Origin: Hexactinellida sp. DTS-2022
Lineage: Eukaryota; Porifera; Hexactinellida
Assembly (NCBI GenBank): GCA_028753945.1
Contig: JAPNXP010000009.1
Location: 1,178,001-1,242,000 of the forward strand
Direction: 5' to 3'
DNA length: 64,000 nucleotides
Both the position numbers and the translations under genes were made by a program. This document shows, in pieces, positions 41,801 through 56,324 of this stretch. The notes beneath the pieces were generated by a model, which was given only the letters and a program-made list of their open reading frames with translations, ran no database searches and was not told the origin of the DNA. Position 1 is the stretch's first letter. Every line of letters begins with the position of its first letter.

Positions 41801-44800
41801 AAACAAAACTTAAATATCATAAAACAGTTGCCACTTTTCCCTAACACGTTAGGCCAGTGGCTTATCCTGCGATCTGACACCCTGTTCCCTCCCTATAACA
41901 TTCCTTCCGATACCCAATACCCGCCTCACATCCTATCTCCGTTCAACCAGTCAGTTAATAGATTCTGTGAGAAACTTGGCATTATTCCTGAATCCACAGA
42001 ACCGTTCATTCAGACTCAGCTGTTGCCCCACCTGATCTCTACAGCGGATCCTGCTGCTCGGAACAGATTAACTCTGTGGATACTGGATAGCGTCAGGAAC
42101 TTATCCTCTGACATTGTAACTCATTTGGAGCATACAGAATGGCTGTTAGACGCTAGCACTAACAGTGAATGCGGCACAAATGTTAAACTGCAGTCTCCAT
42201 CTCAGCTCCTGGACTCCAGGGACTCTCTTCTCACGCAAGTGTTGCCTGTCAACAGTGGAGATTATTATCCCAACGGAATATATGAAGACAGTTTAGATGT
42301 TATGAAGAAGTTCTTGGGCTTACGGCATCATGGTACTCTCACACCCGAGCTCGCGATTAGAATATGTAACTCTTGTGTCAGCAAGCTGCAAACAGAATCG
42401 GGAAATGAATGGTGTGAAACCTTTCGCGCGGTTGTAAGTCTGCTTTCGAAATTTCTTGATAAATTTGACGTGTCTGTTTGGAAGAAGATTTGGCCTATTT
42501 TCCGAAACTCTTGTTTTATTCTATCAAATGATAACCTCCCTAGCAGATGGCCTGTCGACCTAGATTTTTGTAAAAGCAGAGATATGTGCTCTCCAGAGAG
42601 CATACTCGTGTGTCGCGATGAAGATCTGATTTTAGTCGGATGTGTTAGAAATACATTTATTATACCCAGTTTAATGGACAATGATTCCCACAAGCAAGTT
42701 ATCCACTGTATGGGATTTCTAACGAGTGTAACTTCTGAAACTGTTATCGAACAACTCAATTTCCTAATACGAATTAAAACCTTCAATGCTTGCGATTCCG
42801 AATTTATCCATGAAATGGTCTATAAGATATACTGCTACTTAGATGCTAACTCTGATAGTTTATTCGGAGAGATAGAACCTGATTGTGTTTTCATACAAGA
42901 TCAATGCAAGTTCGTTGCAAGAAACCATGTTGTTTTCAAGACATCATTTGATCTAAAACCTCATATATTTTCTCTTCAAGAGCTTAACTATAATTCCAAT
43001 TCTTTATTTCAGCGTTTGAAAATAAGCCAGTCTCCAACAGTAGATCAGCTCGCTTCCATACTTTCTGCCTTGTACCTCTCAGTTCCTATTTTGTCCAGTG
43101 AGCAACTGGATCTTGTAATTAACATATTGACTTATCTGATTAAGCAAGAGTCAGTAACAACAGGCTTAGAAATATTTGTTCCTGGGAAGAATCTCAAGTT
43201 GTATAAACCCCAAGATGAAGACTTTGTGTTCTGTGATCAGAGTTGGCTCAATCGATCTCTCATTGAAGAAGATTTTGTATTTGTTCACGAAAGGATTCCG
43301 AATGATACCGCTTATAAGTTGGGCGTGTCTCCGTTTAGCGAGAAGGTTGCTTCCCCGAGTGAGGTGTTATTTGAAGAATCGGGACAACAAATATTAGTCA
43401 CAGACCGCATACGAGGCATCCTAGACGGTTACCATGGAAATATTAACGTTTTGAAAGAAATGATGCAAAATGCTGATGATGCTAAAGCAACAGAATTAAA
43501 GGTAGTTTTCGACTGGCGCAGCCATCCCTGTGATTCCCTGCTCTCCCCTTCTCTTCTGGATTGGCAAGGACCAGCCATCCTGTTCTACAACAATTCAACT
43601 TTTAGCGACAGAGACTTTGAGAATATAATGAAAATCGAAGGCGCCACCAAACTTGAGGATAAGACTACAATCGGGAGGTTCGGCTTGGGATTCTGTACGG
43701 TGTACCACCTCACAGACTTGCCTAGCTTCGTGTCTCGCAACTACATCCATATCCTGGATCCGCACAAGCGGTACATCGGGAGTAAGGGGGGCCAGAGGGG
43801 AGGCGTTAGAATAGACTTCTGTCACGGACGCTATGCTAAGTATATCCAGCTCTACCAGGATCAGTTTGCCCCTTACGAAGACATATTCGGTTGTGGAATA
43901 AAAACTTTATCTTCTTTCAACGGGACACTATTCCGTCTCCCTCTCCGAACGAATCGAGTGTCTTCCAAGATATCTCTAACTGTGTTCGATACGAACGATA
44001 TTCTCCAGCTACAGGAAAGCTTCATAAGGGAAGCAGAAACTCTGATGTTTTTCACTCAGCACGTTGAATCTCTTGGCATTTACACGCTCCATTCAGATGC
44101 GACACCAAAAAACTTAAAACTTGTACATTTGGTGAAGCGAAGCACATTAATGATATCTCCTACAGCTCAGCCGTTCCTACACGCTCACAAGGACCTCATG
44201 AATAGCATTATTGATGGCTGCAGTGTCTCACCGGCTGTATCCACCTGCCAATACAAACTGAGTGTAACAAATAAGTCTGATACTAACTGGGTTGTGTCTT
44301 ATGCCACTGGCAGTGGGGCTTGTGTGGACGTGTTGAAGAAATTCACACGAGCAGAGGCTCCGCTTCCATTTGCCGGTGTCGCATACAACTTGAATACAGT
44401 TGCTCCAGATGCTGCGACTGGCTACCAATCGAGTCTATACTGCTTCCTCCCACTGCCCATTAAGATCGCTCTCCCGTTCCATTGCCACGCTATGTTTGAG
44501 CTGAGATCTGAGCGCCAGGGGCTAGTTGACACCGCAGAAGCCAAAACTGAATGGAACAGGGTTGTAGTATCTGACGCATTGGTTTCTGCTGCACTCGCTT
44601 TCTATCGATATCTCGTAGATGAGATTGATGCAACTGGGAATCAAGAACAACACCAGAAGTATCTCTTTCTCTTATTTAATGTGTTCTCTCAACACCTGAC
44701 CAGGGACCCTCTCTGGAGTGGGTTCACAGACTCATTTTCCAAACAGTTGTTAGAGAGTGTGCACCATTTCTTTCTCAGCGATTCTAAGAGTGGGAATATT

Positions 44801-47800
44801 TGGGGGAACTTTTACGATACTAACTTCGTTAATATTTCTTCTATAAAAACAGATTTGAGAGAATATTACTCTCCCAGCTTCTCTGCCACTATGCGTGATG
44901 TGCTAGTGGGGTGTGGGTTCCTGGTAGCCATTATCCCTGAGTGCAGTTATGAGTGTAGCGGACTGTTGCGGTACATTCTCGAGTATAAAACTCAGAATAT
45001 TATAAACCTAGCCAAGTTTACTCAAATATTTTTCTTAAATTTATTAGAACTTGATACAACCGTTACTCTATTGGTACTGGATATCCTCATTTCAGCATGC
45101 GGCCCTTTAAACTGGTTAATAGAAGTAATCAGTTCTTCTAAATGTATTCCTTGCGGTGATACAGGCATGCTACAGGCTCCACGATTTGTAGTTGATCCCA
45201 ATAATAAGATTATTGCTCGACTTTATGAAAGCAAAGAAAACCGACTTCCTACTGAGCAATGTCACCAGATTTTATTCAAAGAACCTTCTCCTGCTCTTAC
45301 AAATCTTAAGAAATATTTCTATATTCTATCCACAAAGCTATCTCCAGATGAGCTCGCGTCTAGAGCAAACTACATACACCAGAATTGTAATAGCCAACTG
45401 GCCCTAAGCTTAATTGAGTACTTGAATCAGAATACTTTCACTGGGTCAGAGATTGAGGAAATGCGTTCTGCGCTTTGTAATTTACCTTTCATTCCAGTTG
45501 AGTCCCCTAGTTTTATAAAAAATAATGTTCTAACTTACGAGTGTAAGTTTGTCTCTCCCATTCAGTTAATCCCAAACTGCTTTAAACAAATCGTCGAATT
45601 ACAGCTTCCAGTTTTTCCGGCTACATTATTGGTCTATCATAATTTCATTTCCCACATGAACATATCTGAAAGCAACCTTCCAATGGCATTGCCTATGATA
45701 GCAATTAAAGAGTTAGCCCTTTGTATTAAATATTATGAATTATTGACAGAATTCAAAGGTCTTAAGGAGAAACTCAGCACGATATACGAGACTCTAGGGA
45801 ATAATTTCAGATCTTACTACCAGGAAATTTCACAAATCCCGATAAAGAGATTCTTCATACCCTCAGTTGGATTCTGTGAAAAAACAAAACTTCTCCTGTC
45901 TTCAAACGAAGATTTTTCTCCTTACATCCACTCTATTAGTTCATTTTATGAGATTAACACTTCTCCACATCTTCGCGAGTTTTTCATTTCCTCACGAGTT
46001 ACCAGCACCCTGTCGTTCGATCAGTGTAGACTCATATTGGAAGAATTATTTACAGTCTCCAAATACCGTTCCCTTGACACGGAGGAACAAAGAATTTCAA
46101 TCAGATTTTTGAAGGAACTCAGTTCTTCCCCTCTACGCGACAATGCCTATATGCTGGGGATTGATAACTGCATTCACTTAGCAGTAGATTGTGTGTTTCA
46201 TGACCTGAGTTGGGATAAGAGAGATTACTTAACTGGTGCTATGACTCACAGGGGGAAAACATATCATTTTGTACATAGAGACGTTACTCACGACATGGCA
46301 TTCCGTCTAGGTGTGAAACCACTTAGCCATGTGAAGCTGTCAGCTCGCAAGGAGCTACCCTTTGCTTATCAGTCCGGAGGCCAGTCGGAACCTCTTACAA
46401 CGAGACTGAAGAATATCCTCAGTGATTACGAGAGTGACGTAGACGTATTTAAAGAGTTAACCCAGAACGCTGATGATGCCCAGGCTAGCGAGGTTAAGTT
46501 TCTGTTCGACTACTCCACGCAAGGAACTGAGAGCTTGATGTCAGATCGGATGAAGTGTTGGCAAGGCCCGGCTATTTACTGCTATAACGACTCTACCTTC
46601 TCAGATGAAGATTTCACTAACATACATAAAATTGCAGCTCGCTCTAAAATATCTGACAAGACCACCATTGGGGCGTTTGGTATAGGATTCAATACTGTGT
46701 ATCATTTGACTGATCTACCTAGTTTCGTGAGTCGACACCTGTTGCACATATTCGATCCACATGTGTCGTATCTTGAGGGTTTTGTTCCCGATGATAGGCC
46801 AGGAATGCAAATAGACTTCGTTGAGGCTTGTGATGACCTTAAAGAGTTCAGAGATCAGTTTTCTGTTTACGATGGTGTGTTTGGGTGCGACTTCTTCAGT
46901 AAGAAGGAGTACGCACATACTCTGTTCAGACTGCCCCTTAGAACCGCAGAGGTTTCGAGTCGAATTTCGCAAAAGTGTTTCGATTCGCAAGAGTCCATTC
47001 GAGCGCTTCAGGACGAGTCTGTGAAGATTGCTAAAAATTTGATTTTATTCTTACAGAATATAAAATCAATAGAACTATACGAACGCACTAACACGGACCA
47101 AACAATTAAGTTAGTGTACAGAGTTACCAGAGACCCAGAACCCATTAGGTTCTTCTCGGATAACAAAATACATTTTGAAGATCTCTTAGCTGGAAGAACT
47201 TTAGTGCCTGTAACAAAAGTCGGATGTATTCAGTTATCCACTCAATTATATTCTGAAACAGAGTCTAAAGGTGAAGTGGAAGAAGTTCTCGTATCCTACG
47301 CATCTGGTACAGAGGAATGTTTCCGTTTGGTTAATGAGATTAAAGGTCAGCACGAAGTGTCTGCTCTGCCCATCTGTTCGGTTGCTATTCCAACTCACTT
47401 CATAAATATGTCTAATGAGGAATTTTCAGAGGTCAAATGCTTCCTGTTCTGTTTCCTACCGATCCCTAGCTTATCCGGCTACCCGATGCATATTAATGGT
47501 TCTTTCCAACTTCAGCAGTCGCGTCGCGCACTCCATTGCACATCCGATGGCAGCATACGAACCCGATGGAACCAGGCCCTCGTGTCCGACGCCCTACCCA
47601 TCTCTCTGGTTAACGCGCTCGTATCCCTAGCTGACCAGTTCCCTCACACACTCACTGCGAGACAACTGGAGAGGTATTACTCTTTCTGGCCTGAGTCTGA
47701 TCAGAATAACTTGTTGTGGAGCTGTTTCTCGTCAGCCGTGGCTCTACGTATTATTGCATCAAAGGCCCCAGTATTCCACTGTAGCATACACCCTGATAAA

Positions 47801-50800
47801 TGGATTTCTATCAATCAAGTCTCGTTTCTCGTTCTACCAGCCCACTATGAACTAGATATTAGTTTTGTTGAATTTATTTTCTATCTTGCCTGTCAGTCTG
47901 GCGTTTACTTTGCCGACATTTGTCCTGGCTTTACAAAGCATCTAATAATGAAGTGTATTGCGAAACAAAAACCACAAAACAAATACTCTCTTGAGCGGGT
48001 TTGTAAAGAACTTATTTTTAATAAATTACCAGAGATAATGAACAAAGATATCGATTTTTTGACGCTCATACTGTCCACGTTATTACCAGCCATTAAATAT
48101 GAGCCGTGGTTGAGGGACTTATTCATACAGTATCCGTGTATTCCTTGCGGTGAAGTGGACCCTGTTCTAAGAGAACTCCATAGGGTGGTGAGTCCATTCT
48201 CTCAATTCACTGCCATTTTCTATCCAGAAGACAGAACTCTGCCAAATAGCATTTTTGAGTTCCTATTCGATCCCCATGTCTCTCCAGAAATCTCACAAAT
48301 ATTAGACTCTTTGAATATAATATCAACAAAACTCCCAACTGATGTCCTGTTTGAGAGGTGCGAAATGGCACTGGAGATCCACCAGTCAGATCCACGGCAA
48401 GCTATGACACATGTCAATTGTATTCTTGATTATTTAAACTCTATTAAAGCGGATACTTCAGAAATTGAAAAGCTTCGGTATGGACTTTGGAAAATTTCAT
48501 TCGTTCCTGTTTGCCAGGATCGGGTTTATATGGCTATTTCTCCAGATTCCCAGGTCGTATTTTCTTCACCATCCAAATGCTATGAGCACAGCAAGCGCGT
48601 GTATTTAACTCACAAGTATCACGCAGTGACAGAAGAGGTTAACTCATTGCGCCACGCTCTCACCTTACTCGGCATATCCCCAAGGAAAGTTTCTCTTAAA
48701 ATAGTATTACAATCTATTAAGTATTTGAGGGCAAACGAATGTATAATAAAGAATTTCGAAGATACCGAAATATCGGATAGACTTGAAGCTGTGTACTTGT
48801 TTATAGCAAAACACTGTTTCTTATTATCTTCAGAGGAAAGCCAATTAGGAGTGAGTATTAATAGAGAATTTGTTCAATCTGCTCTTAGAGGTGTTAACTG
48901 GATCTGGCACCAAACTTTCAAACAATTCTACTCTGCTGATCAAGTTATACTCTCAACTGAATATCTGCACTTCAAAAGCAGATTTCTACCTACCTTTCCT
49001 TACACGCAATTAATTGAGCGAATTTATGTATGCAAATTCTTTGAATTAATGAAGCTTCAGAAAACAGTCACACCTGAAATTGCATTAAATGTAATATCTC
49101 GAATGAAACAGCATTTTGCTGACAATCCTCTCCCGTGTAAGACCAATCCTGAAGAAATAATTTCAGATGACAGTGGTCTAGTCATACATTTGATTAACTC
49201 CATTGTTGGGAAGTGTGACATTCCAGGCGCTTTCAAGAATGTATATTTGCTCACTGAAGAGTGTACACTCAAGACTGCTTCAGATCTGTACCAGAATGAC
49301 ATCCCATGGGTGGATGTTGGCAATGAGGAACGTGCCACTTTGGTTCATCATGACATCACTCTGCTATCCTCCTATAAATTGGGCGCCAAAAGTAGAAAGG
49401 ACACTATGTATAGTCTAGAATGGTCGGATTTCGGACAGCATGAGGAGATTGCAAACAGGATTCAAAATTTGCTAAGAGAATTCCCATGTGACGTCACAAT
49501 TTTTAAAGAGTTAATTCAGAATGCAGACGACGCAGGAGCAACGGAAATAGCGTTCGTGCTTGATTGCCAGGAGTATGGCGATGAATCTTTGTGTCTCTCA
49601 GCTAAGTTCCATAAGAATTGGAAACAGCTTCAGAAAATTCCATCTCTCCTTGTCTACAATAACCGCCCTTTCACAGATGATGATTTGAAAGGTATCCAGG
49701 AAGTTGGAATTGGTGGAAAGCAGGGAAAATACACTATTGGTCGATTTGGTCTTGGTTTTAATTCTGTTTACCACTTGACTCGCTGTCCCTGTCTCCTTAC
49801 CTGTTCTGAGGACGGACTTACATCTAACTTCTGTGTCTTTGACCCGTACCAGGAACATATTAACATTCCTCCTGGAAAGCTACCTGGGTTTAGACTTCAA
49901 TCTGAAACGTCCAAACTTGCACTATTCAGTGACCAACTGTCTCCTTATTATGCAGAGGCTATCACAAGTAAATTCGACGACGCTTTCAGTAATATTCGAG
50001 AAAATAAATCATTTTCAATGTTCAGACTGCCTCTTAATGCAATTAAAAGTGGGAAATTGGATATCAATACTAATGTCAAAATTACTAGAAGTTTGATTGA
50101 CGACCTAATTAGGGAAGCTCCGAGGCTTTTGCCCTTCATTAAGAACGTGAGTCTGATTCGAATATACGAAGTAAATTCAAACGGTATTGCAAATTGTAAG
50201 ACTATTGTCAACAGTTTAATTCTTACTCAAAATAATATTCAAGTTCCACGGACAATTGCTGGATATAGCAAGTCAATACAAGTTATTTCTAAGAAAATAA
50301 TAGTTGAAAAACATCTCTACATAGAGGGTAGAGTTGCCGCGATGGGCAGCACAGAGGTTGAGTGGCTGATATACCATTTCTCAGGCGACGTCGAGCTTTT
50401 CTTTGGCAGATCCGCGCTGCTGAAGAAATACTCACGGATTTATCAAACAGAGAAACTACTCTTGTTCTCCAGCATAGCTGTCGAAGTTGTGTGTAAGGAT
50501 TGCGAAAAGGCAACCCTGAATAGACATCTCTACTGTCACCTACCTTTTGGGAACCCTCTTGATTTCCCTATCCACATAAACGCACCGTTTATTCTGGACC
50601 CACACAGACGTTACGTTAGTTACCAGGACCAGCTGACTAAGAATAATTCATGGGACAGCATTTGGCACGGGGAGATTTTGAAGCAGGTGTTGGTTCCTCT
50701 CTATTTCCAGTTGTTGATTGACTTGGGACCAGGCGGCCGCAGGTGCTCTGATCTGCCAGATAAGAAGTATTTCGAATGGTACTATGGTTTGTTTCCAGTC

Positions 50801-53800
50801 ATTCAGCCCACTGATCATGGGTCTAGCAGCATGGAGTTTCTTCAGGCACTTGGCCGCGGAGTTATGAGTTATATTTGTGAAGTTAATTCTAAAATATTGT
50901 TAGCTGACGACTTTGACCACTATGACGTACGTACCTGGTACCCTCTCCACGGTTCTGACGCGGGAGTCTTTAAGATGTTTAACTCTCCTCTCAACAAATT
51001 AATAGATTTAAGTGACCTCTATTTATGCCTCGGTAAGTTAAGATACCATATAACAGCTGCTCCTGAAGAGCTCGCCCTTTCTTTAATGGCCTGTACAGAA
51101 GGGAAGGAACAGTGTAAGTTCCTCACTCCGCTGGATGCATTGGACTACATGAACAAGAATAGCGTTAACTTTTCTAAAGGATTTAATTGTTTTCCTTGTC
51201 ACATGGATGAATGCATCTTAACTGTTCAACAAGTCAACAATCTGCTAACATTTATATTGTCACATTACGATAAAGATCCAAAGGCAAGTACACAAATGAA
51301 ACAGATTCCATTGAAAATTGACTACGCCAACAACTTGAGGGAGTTTGAACATTCTAAACACTCTACTTTTAAAACCACTTATGCCGATCTCCTACCACGC
51401 CTTCAAAGACTATTTTTAGCTGAAACCTACGACTTAAAACTTTTAAATAAGTTAACTGATTGTGGCTATGTGGAAGATTTGAATGCCAAATTTTTATCTT
51501 CTAATTTGCATGTCCCAGGCAAAATATCTAAAGACTTCTTCCTTCTATTTTGGAGCTTTATCGTGAGGGAGGTACATGATCCCCACAAATTTAATTCTCT
51601 CTTCAGTCAATTCCAATTGGCGCCTATTACTTACGGACTTGATGCTCCGGACCTTCCAACTTACACGGAAATTCGTAATCTACGATTTGTAGCCACAGAT
51701 CTGATCAACGACCCTCTTAGGTCTGTGTTATACAAACTGAAATGTCCATTTCTATACATATCTCCTTTTGAAATTTACGATAAGTTTCGTCCTCGAGGGA
51801 TAATTAAGCTTTACTCCATTAAAAAATACTTGAATTCACAGGCAGTCACCTCGGAAGTTGCCATGAATATTATCAAATGTATCAGCATGGCCAAAGGAAT
51901 GGATATCGATTTGACAAAAAATGAAGCGGAATATTTACGGAATCTTTTCCCTAGTGTCAATTATGTTGATCTTCAACTGAACGATTTTCGGACGCTATCT
52001 CGTCTTAAAATATATCTATCTGACAATGGACCTGGAAGATATAGTCTGATAGCATTATCCAACTATAATGTGTGTTTTATAAATGACAACACCTTCCCTA
52101 TTTGTCAGAATTTGACCACCGAGTTGAATGATCGGTATCAATTATGTATTCTCAAAGCCAATTGCAACAATCCGTATAGATTAATACAAGAGATCTGTAC
52201 TCGTACTAGCAACCACTTTATTAAAATTGATTGTTTCATACAAAATTACATTTTGCAATATGGGTTATTAGCGTGTCTCGATTTTGAGTCGCAAAGCGAG
52301 ATATTGATATTTTTATTTCATCACTCGCAAAAGAAATCATGGATTACTATATTGAAATCTCTCGCATTCATACACATTCCTGACGTGGCTCCATATTATT
52401 TCAAACCTTCACAACTCTATTGCCCGAACATTAAATTATTTTTTACATTTAAGAAAGACTATCTGCTCCCGCAAAAATGGGCTCAATCGAACCAACTTTA
52501 TCAAATAATGTTAGAGCTTGAGCTGAATACTGTAATTTCATTGCCATTAATAATAGAAAGTGCTTCTTATATTGCAACCAATGGTATAAACTGTTTGAGT
52601 CATGGGGAGATGCTATATCCTATTGATGCATTAAAACAGTATGTGCAATCAAAATATAGCGATAGAGAAGAGGAGAATCGTTGCTTAGTGCAGTTAGCTG
52701 AGATCCCATTCCTACCGATGTCAATCCTAACTACTTTTAAAACTCAAGATAATTCTGGTCGCGATAGGAGACTGGGTTGTTTCTACGAGGCTCAGCTCGC
52801 AGAGCACATGTGGTATTGTTGTTCGGTTGCTCCTATATTGGACCCTACTGTGTCGTTTTACCGACCATATGATAAAGAGTCTCGATGTATATTTGACCGG
52901 GCTATGGTATTGCTGAGAGTGAATTTAGTACCCCGTATCCAATTGGTAAAAGATCATTTACAAATTCTGATTCAAACGTTTAAAACATTTTCTAATGACG
53001 AAATAGAAATCTTCTTAAAGAAGTACTTCTACGCAACATACAATTATCTAGGGTCCTCTCATGAAGAAATGCCAGAGTTTGAACATGCAGATTGTATTTT
53101 GTATCAATGTAAACTGTTTATCCCTCAAAACATTGTTTTTAGAATGAGGCATAAATATTATCCTTATCTATTCCAGTGCCCAAGTGAACTTACACCTTAC
53201 AGAAATTTCTTACATAAATTGAAGGTTGCAGAGGTTCCTACTTATAAGAGTTATAATTTTGTTCTTACCTGTATTAAGGAGTCAAATGGAAACGAAAAGC
53301 TGGACCCCAATAATGACAAACTGCTTATGACCACAGAGCGAGCATTCTCGGATCTCATACTTGAGTTACGTAAGATCGAACCTGATTACCACGTACAACT
53401 TGACATTATTCTCATACTCACAGTAGATTACCAATTGATTCCGTGCCAATTCGAAGGTCTATACTACGATGATGACCACCAAATGCTAACTAGGGTTTCA
53501 AAGTTTGTACAGAATTTCAAGATTTTAGCCCCCCTGGATAGGAATCAAATAGGATCTTTTGCGCCGCCTGAGTGTTTAAGGATTAAACGTCTAACTCAGC
53601 GATTCCACCAATATCTATTACCACATGTTCTCCAGGATTATCGAGTTGAAGACGAGCTAGCTACTCGTCTACGCGAAAGATTCAAGAACTCTAACGAACT
53701 TGTATTCAAAGCACTGCAGAGGATATACTACCATGATACTAGTAAAAACTTGTGTAACGTGAGAATCCGAAACAAAGAAGTGGAGTACGAAACAGACCCG

Positions 53801-54163
53801 AACCGAGATGAACAGTTTTCTATTAAAAACAAACTTGGAATGATAGAATTAGTTGCAGTACTTAAAATCGATCTTAGAATAGATGATATTGAGGGCGGTA
53901 CATTCATTATTCAAGATGCTTGTATTTGCTTCTTGGATGGAGCTACTAACAGTATTCTGTTCAAACCGGATCAGTCCTGCAGAGATCGCCTTCCAATTGA
54001 AATGGCGTATGAATTGGATCAGTATTTCGGGAACCTATATCAGAAAAGTTTAATTTACCTTGAAATTTGTCTCGTTTATCCACTTCAAGAGATAATGAAT
54101 ACTCTTGATAATTTCAAGATAACTAAACTCCCAAATTATTTAGGCGTCCGTGACCAGGACTGA
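38877..54163 (+). CDS. SACS: Giant sacsin-like protein with four GHKL ATPase modules
   Basis: Exons 38877-38901, 38974-39000, 39074-39162, 39254-39512 and 39579-54163 join in phase to 4,994 residues; the last exon alone is 14.6 kb. Four sacsin repeat (SIRPT) modules of about 1,000 residues each begin with an HSP90-like ATPase. Their N-boxes are EIIQNADDAEA (about 48), EMMQNADDAKA (about 1430), ELTQNADDAQA (about 2430) and ELIQNADDAGA (about 3445). Each has a matching GRFGLGF-type lid motif about 70 residues on (GRFGLGF, GRFGLGF, GAFGIGF, GRFGLGF) followed by VYHLT. Human sacsin (about 4,580 residues) has three modules plus an N-terminal ubiquitin-like domain and C-terminal J and HEPN domains. 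None of these extra domains, nor an HPD motif, is seen here. Sacsin is a chaperone-like protein linked to mitochondria and intermediate filaments. The orthology is to the family; it may be a lineage-specific paralogue. Confidence 0.93.
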
Positions 54164-55349
54164 AGACTTCTATTTCTATGCTAGTTTATGTACATTGTAC
54201 ATTTAGTCCTATTTTAGAATGGATTTCATCCGAGTAGTATACTAGTATAGTTAGCTTTTTTTTAGGTCAGTTTTTCTTTATTAGTTTCTGTTTTTCCTTC
54301 TTTTTAGTTTATTAAAGCAGTATCCATAGAAGTTGCCTATTGTATGGAGGGCGAAGGTATTTATGCAGGCCTTGTGAATGAATTTTTATTGGTCCGGCCA
54401 ATTTAAAATATCCACACGGGTGGTTAATTGTAACCGGATAAACTTGATTAATCGAAAGTTGGTTACTATTGCCCACAAAGTATATACGTAGTAACATAAT
54501 ATTTGCTGAATATCTATCTTCAAATTTAGAAAATATTATTTGATTTGTCTTCGTTTCAATAAAATTAATGGAATCTAGAGAATTATTAGAAATTTCTACT
54601 AATTTAGAATATCTATCAATCACTTGACACGATATATTTTGTGATATTTAATATTCTACTTACTGTTTATAATTAGGTTCATTCTTCCCAAACCGTTCTT
54701 AAATTAGATCTGGCTACTAAAACTTTAACCCTATTAATTTCTGTCTGATTAATTCAAACCTGTAGGCGGATAGAGATATTATATTTAAGTCCCTTTTTCT
54801 CCAATATTTCAAACTTATCCTTCAATTCATCTATTTCAAATAATCCAGGTAATTAATTTTAATTGTTGTCATTTACTATTTTATTTTTATCTAATTTATG
54901 TAGTTAGTTTCGACTGTAATATAAATATAAAATACCGGTACTGACATGTTTACAAACTAGGCTTTAATATCATATTATTTTAATTTACTTGCCCTTCAGT
55001 CTCGGTCGTCCAATTATTTAGAAGTATGCATTTCTGTAATGTATTAATTATAATTCTCACAAAGTCCCATTTATGGCCTTAGTTTGTTCGTCCTTGTACG
55101 CCTCAAGTTAAAGGCCATTTCGCGGCTTGTTTCCTCAATTTACAATCATTACGCATTTATTCTGTGCTGTGAATGCGTCTGGAGGCCCGTAAATTTGAAA
55201 GAAAACTTTTCTAGCGCGCGAGATGCACCCATACACGTATAACAAACAAACTGAGTAATTTAGGCGTTTAAACTAGCTTCAAACTAAAACTAGGCGCGTT
55301 GAAAAAGTTTCTGGGTGAAAGCCTAGTAACACAATGTAATTTGTTTGGG
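54164..55349. other. Spacer after the sacsin-like gene
   Basis: About 1.2 kb of AT-rich sequence. It must hold the 3' UTR of the sacsin-like gene (an ATTAAA lies at about 54311). A 103-codon minus frame (54312-54623) shows no domain and is not called. Confidence 0.5.
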
Positions 55350-55495
55350 AAACTCGGATCTAACGAATTACCCGCTTATAACGAAATGGAAATTGGTACC
55401 AGAGCACTAAATACATTTATTATTATCCGCTTATAACGAAAACCCGGATATAACAAAGGGATTTACAGGCACTCGTTATATAGAGAGTTTACTGC
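55350..55495. mobile_element. Pogo/Tigger-like MITE, third copy of the TATAACGAAAT family
   Basis: CGCTTATAACGAAATGG, CCAGAGCACTAAATAC and CCGGATATAAC blocks match the copies at 4092 and 21457. The terminal CAGT ends have decayed (right end GAGTTTACTGCAG). Confidence 0.65.
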
Positions 55496-55730
55496 AGCTC
55501 TATGTTCATAAGGTTAGTTTCCGTGCATGAAAATGTTAGCTAGTTAGCTCAAATCGAATACATAAGTTATCTGTGTCTGGTAAATTATACGTATGTACTT
55601 ATTGCAAATGCAAAGCAAAGGAAATTGTAATTAAATAATTACTAACCCAGGATTTTGTTTCTGCGAAATAAATGATTTTATGTGAAATTAAGAATCTTCG
55701 CGAAGAGTAAGCCAAGAGTATTTGCATATT

Positions 55731-55902
55731 TAACAGGTAAACCTCCGAAATGCGACACTTTTGGGAGCAGCTTGTGCCGGATATTCGGAGGTTGCCCCCA
55801 CATGCATTATTTATATTGGAAAGTCAATCGGGAGAATGGTTTTGTGCCGTATCTCGGAGGTTGTCGTATTTCAGAGGTGCCGCTTTTGGAGGTTTGCCTG
55901 TA
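55731..55902. mobile_element. MITE with inverted ACAGG(C/T)AAACCTCC ends
   Basis: The left end AACAGGTAAACCTCCGAAAT and the inverse of the right end (TACAGGCAAACCTCCAAAAG) are imperfect inverted repeats. Internal CGGAGGTTG/TTCGGAGG motifs recur. A degenerate AGCAA-rich copy related to the element at 4827 follows at about 56030-56120. Confidence 0.6.
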
Positions 55903-56324
55903 GTATAGTTTATAATATTGAGCGTAGCATTAGCAAGTCGCATTTTGCGCGAAATTGCATGCTAATATGCGAACTTGCTATTAGACAACAGAATTAACAT
56001 TTAATATACTTGCTTTGGGACTAAAATAACTTGCTAATATAGCAAATTTTAGCAATATAAATATTATATTATATTATTATTGCTATTAGGGCAATTGTTA
56101 TTAAGCAAACACCACTATAATTTTCCTGGAATTTTGCGTTACGTAATGTTTGGACGGCCCTAACACATTATTAAAAAAAATACTTTCCTGCTAATAATAA
56201 CCAAACCACTTTAGTAACCATAATTCTCCTTCCCTCTTTTCACACTTAATTTACTATTATTTAACTACTATACGTATAATTAGAAACTCCTTATTTATAC
56301 GCGCAGTCATTATAAGATAGCATC

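Noticed and set aside
54312-54623. 103-codon minus ORF after the sacsin-like gene
   Set aside because: No recognisable domain, and it lies in AT-rich 3' sequence; chance opening is likely.
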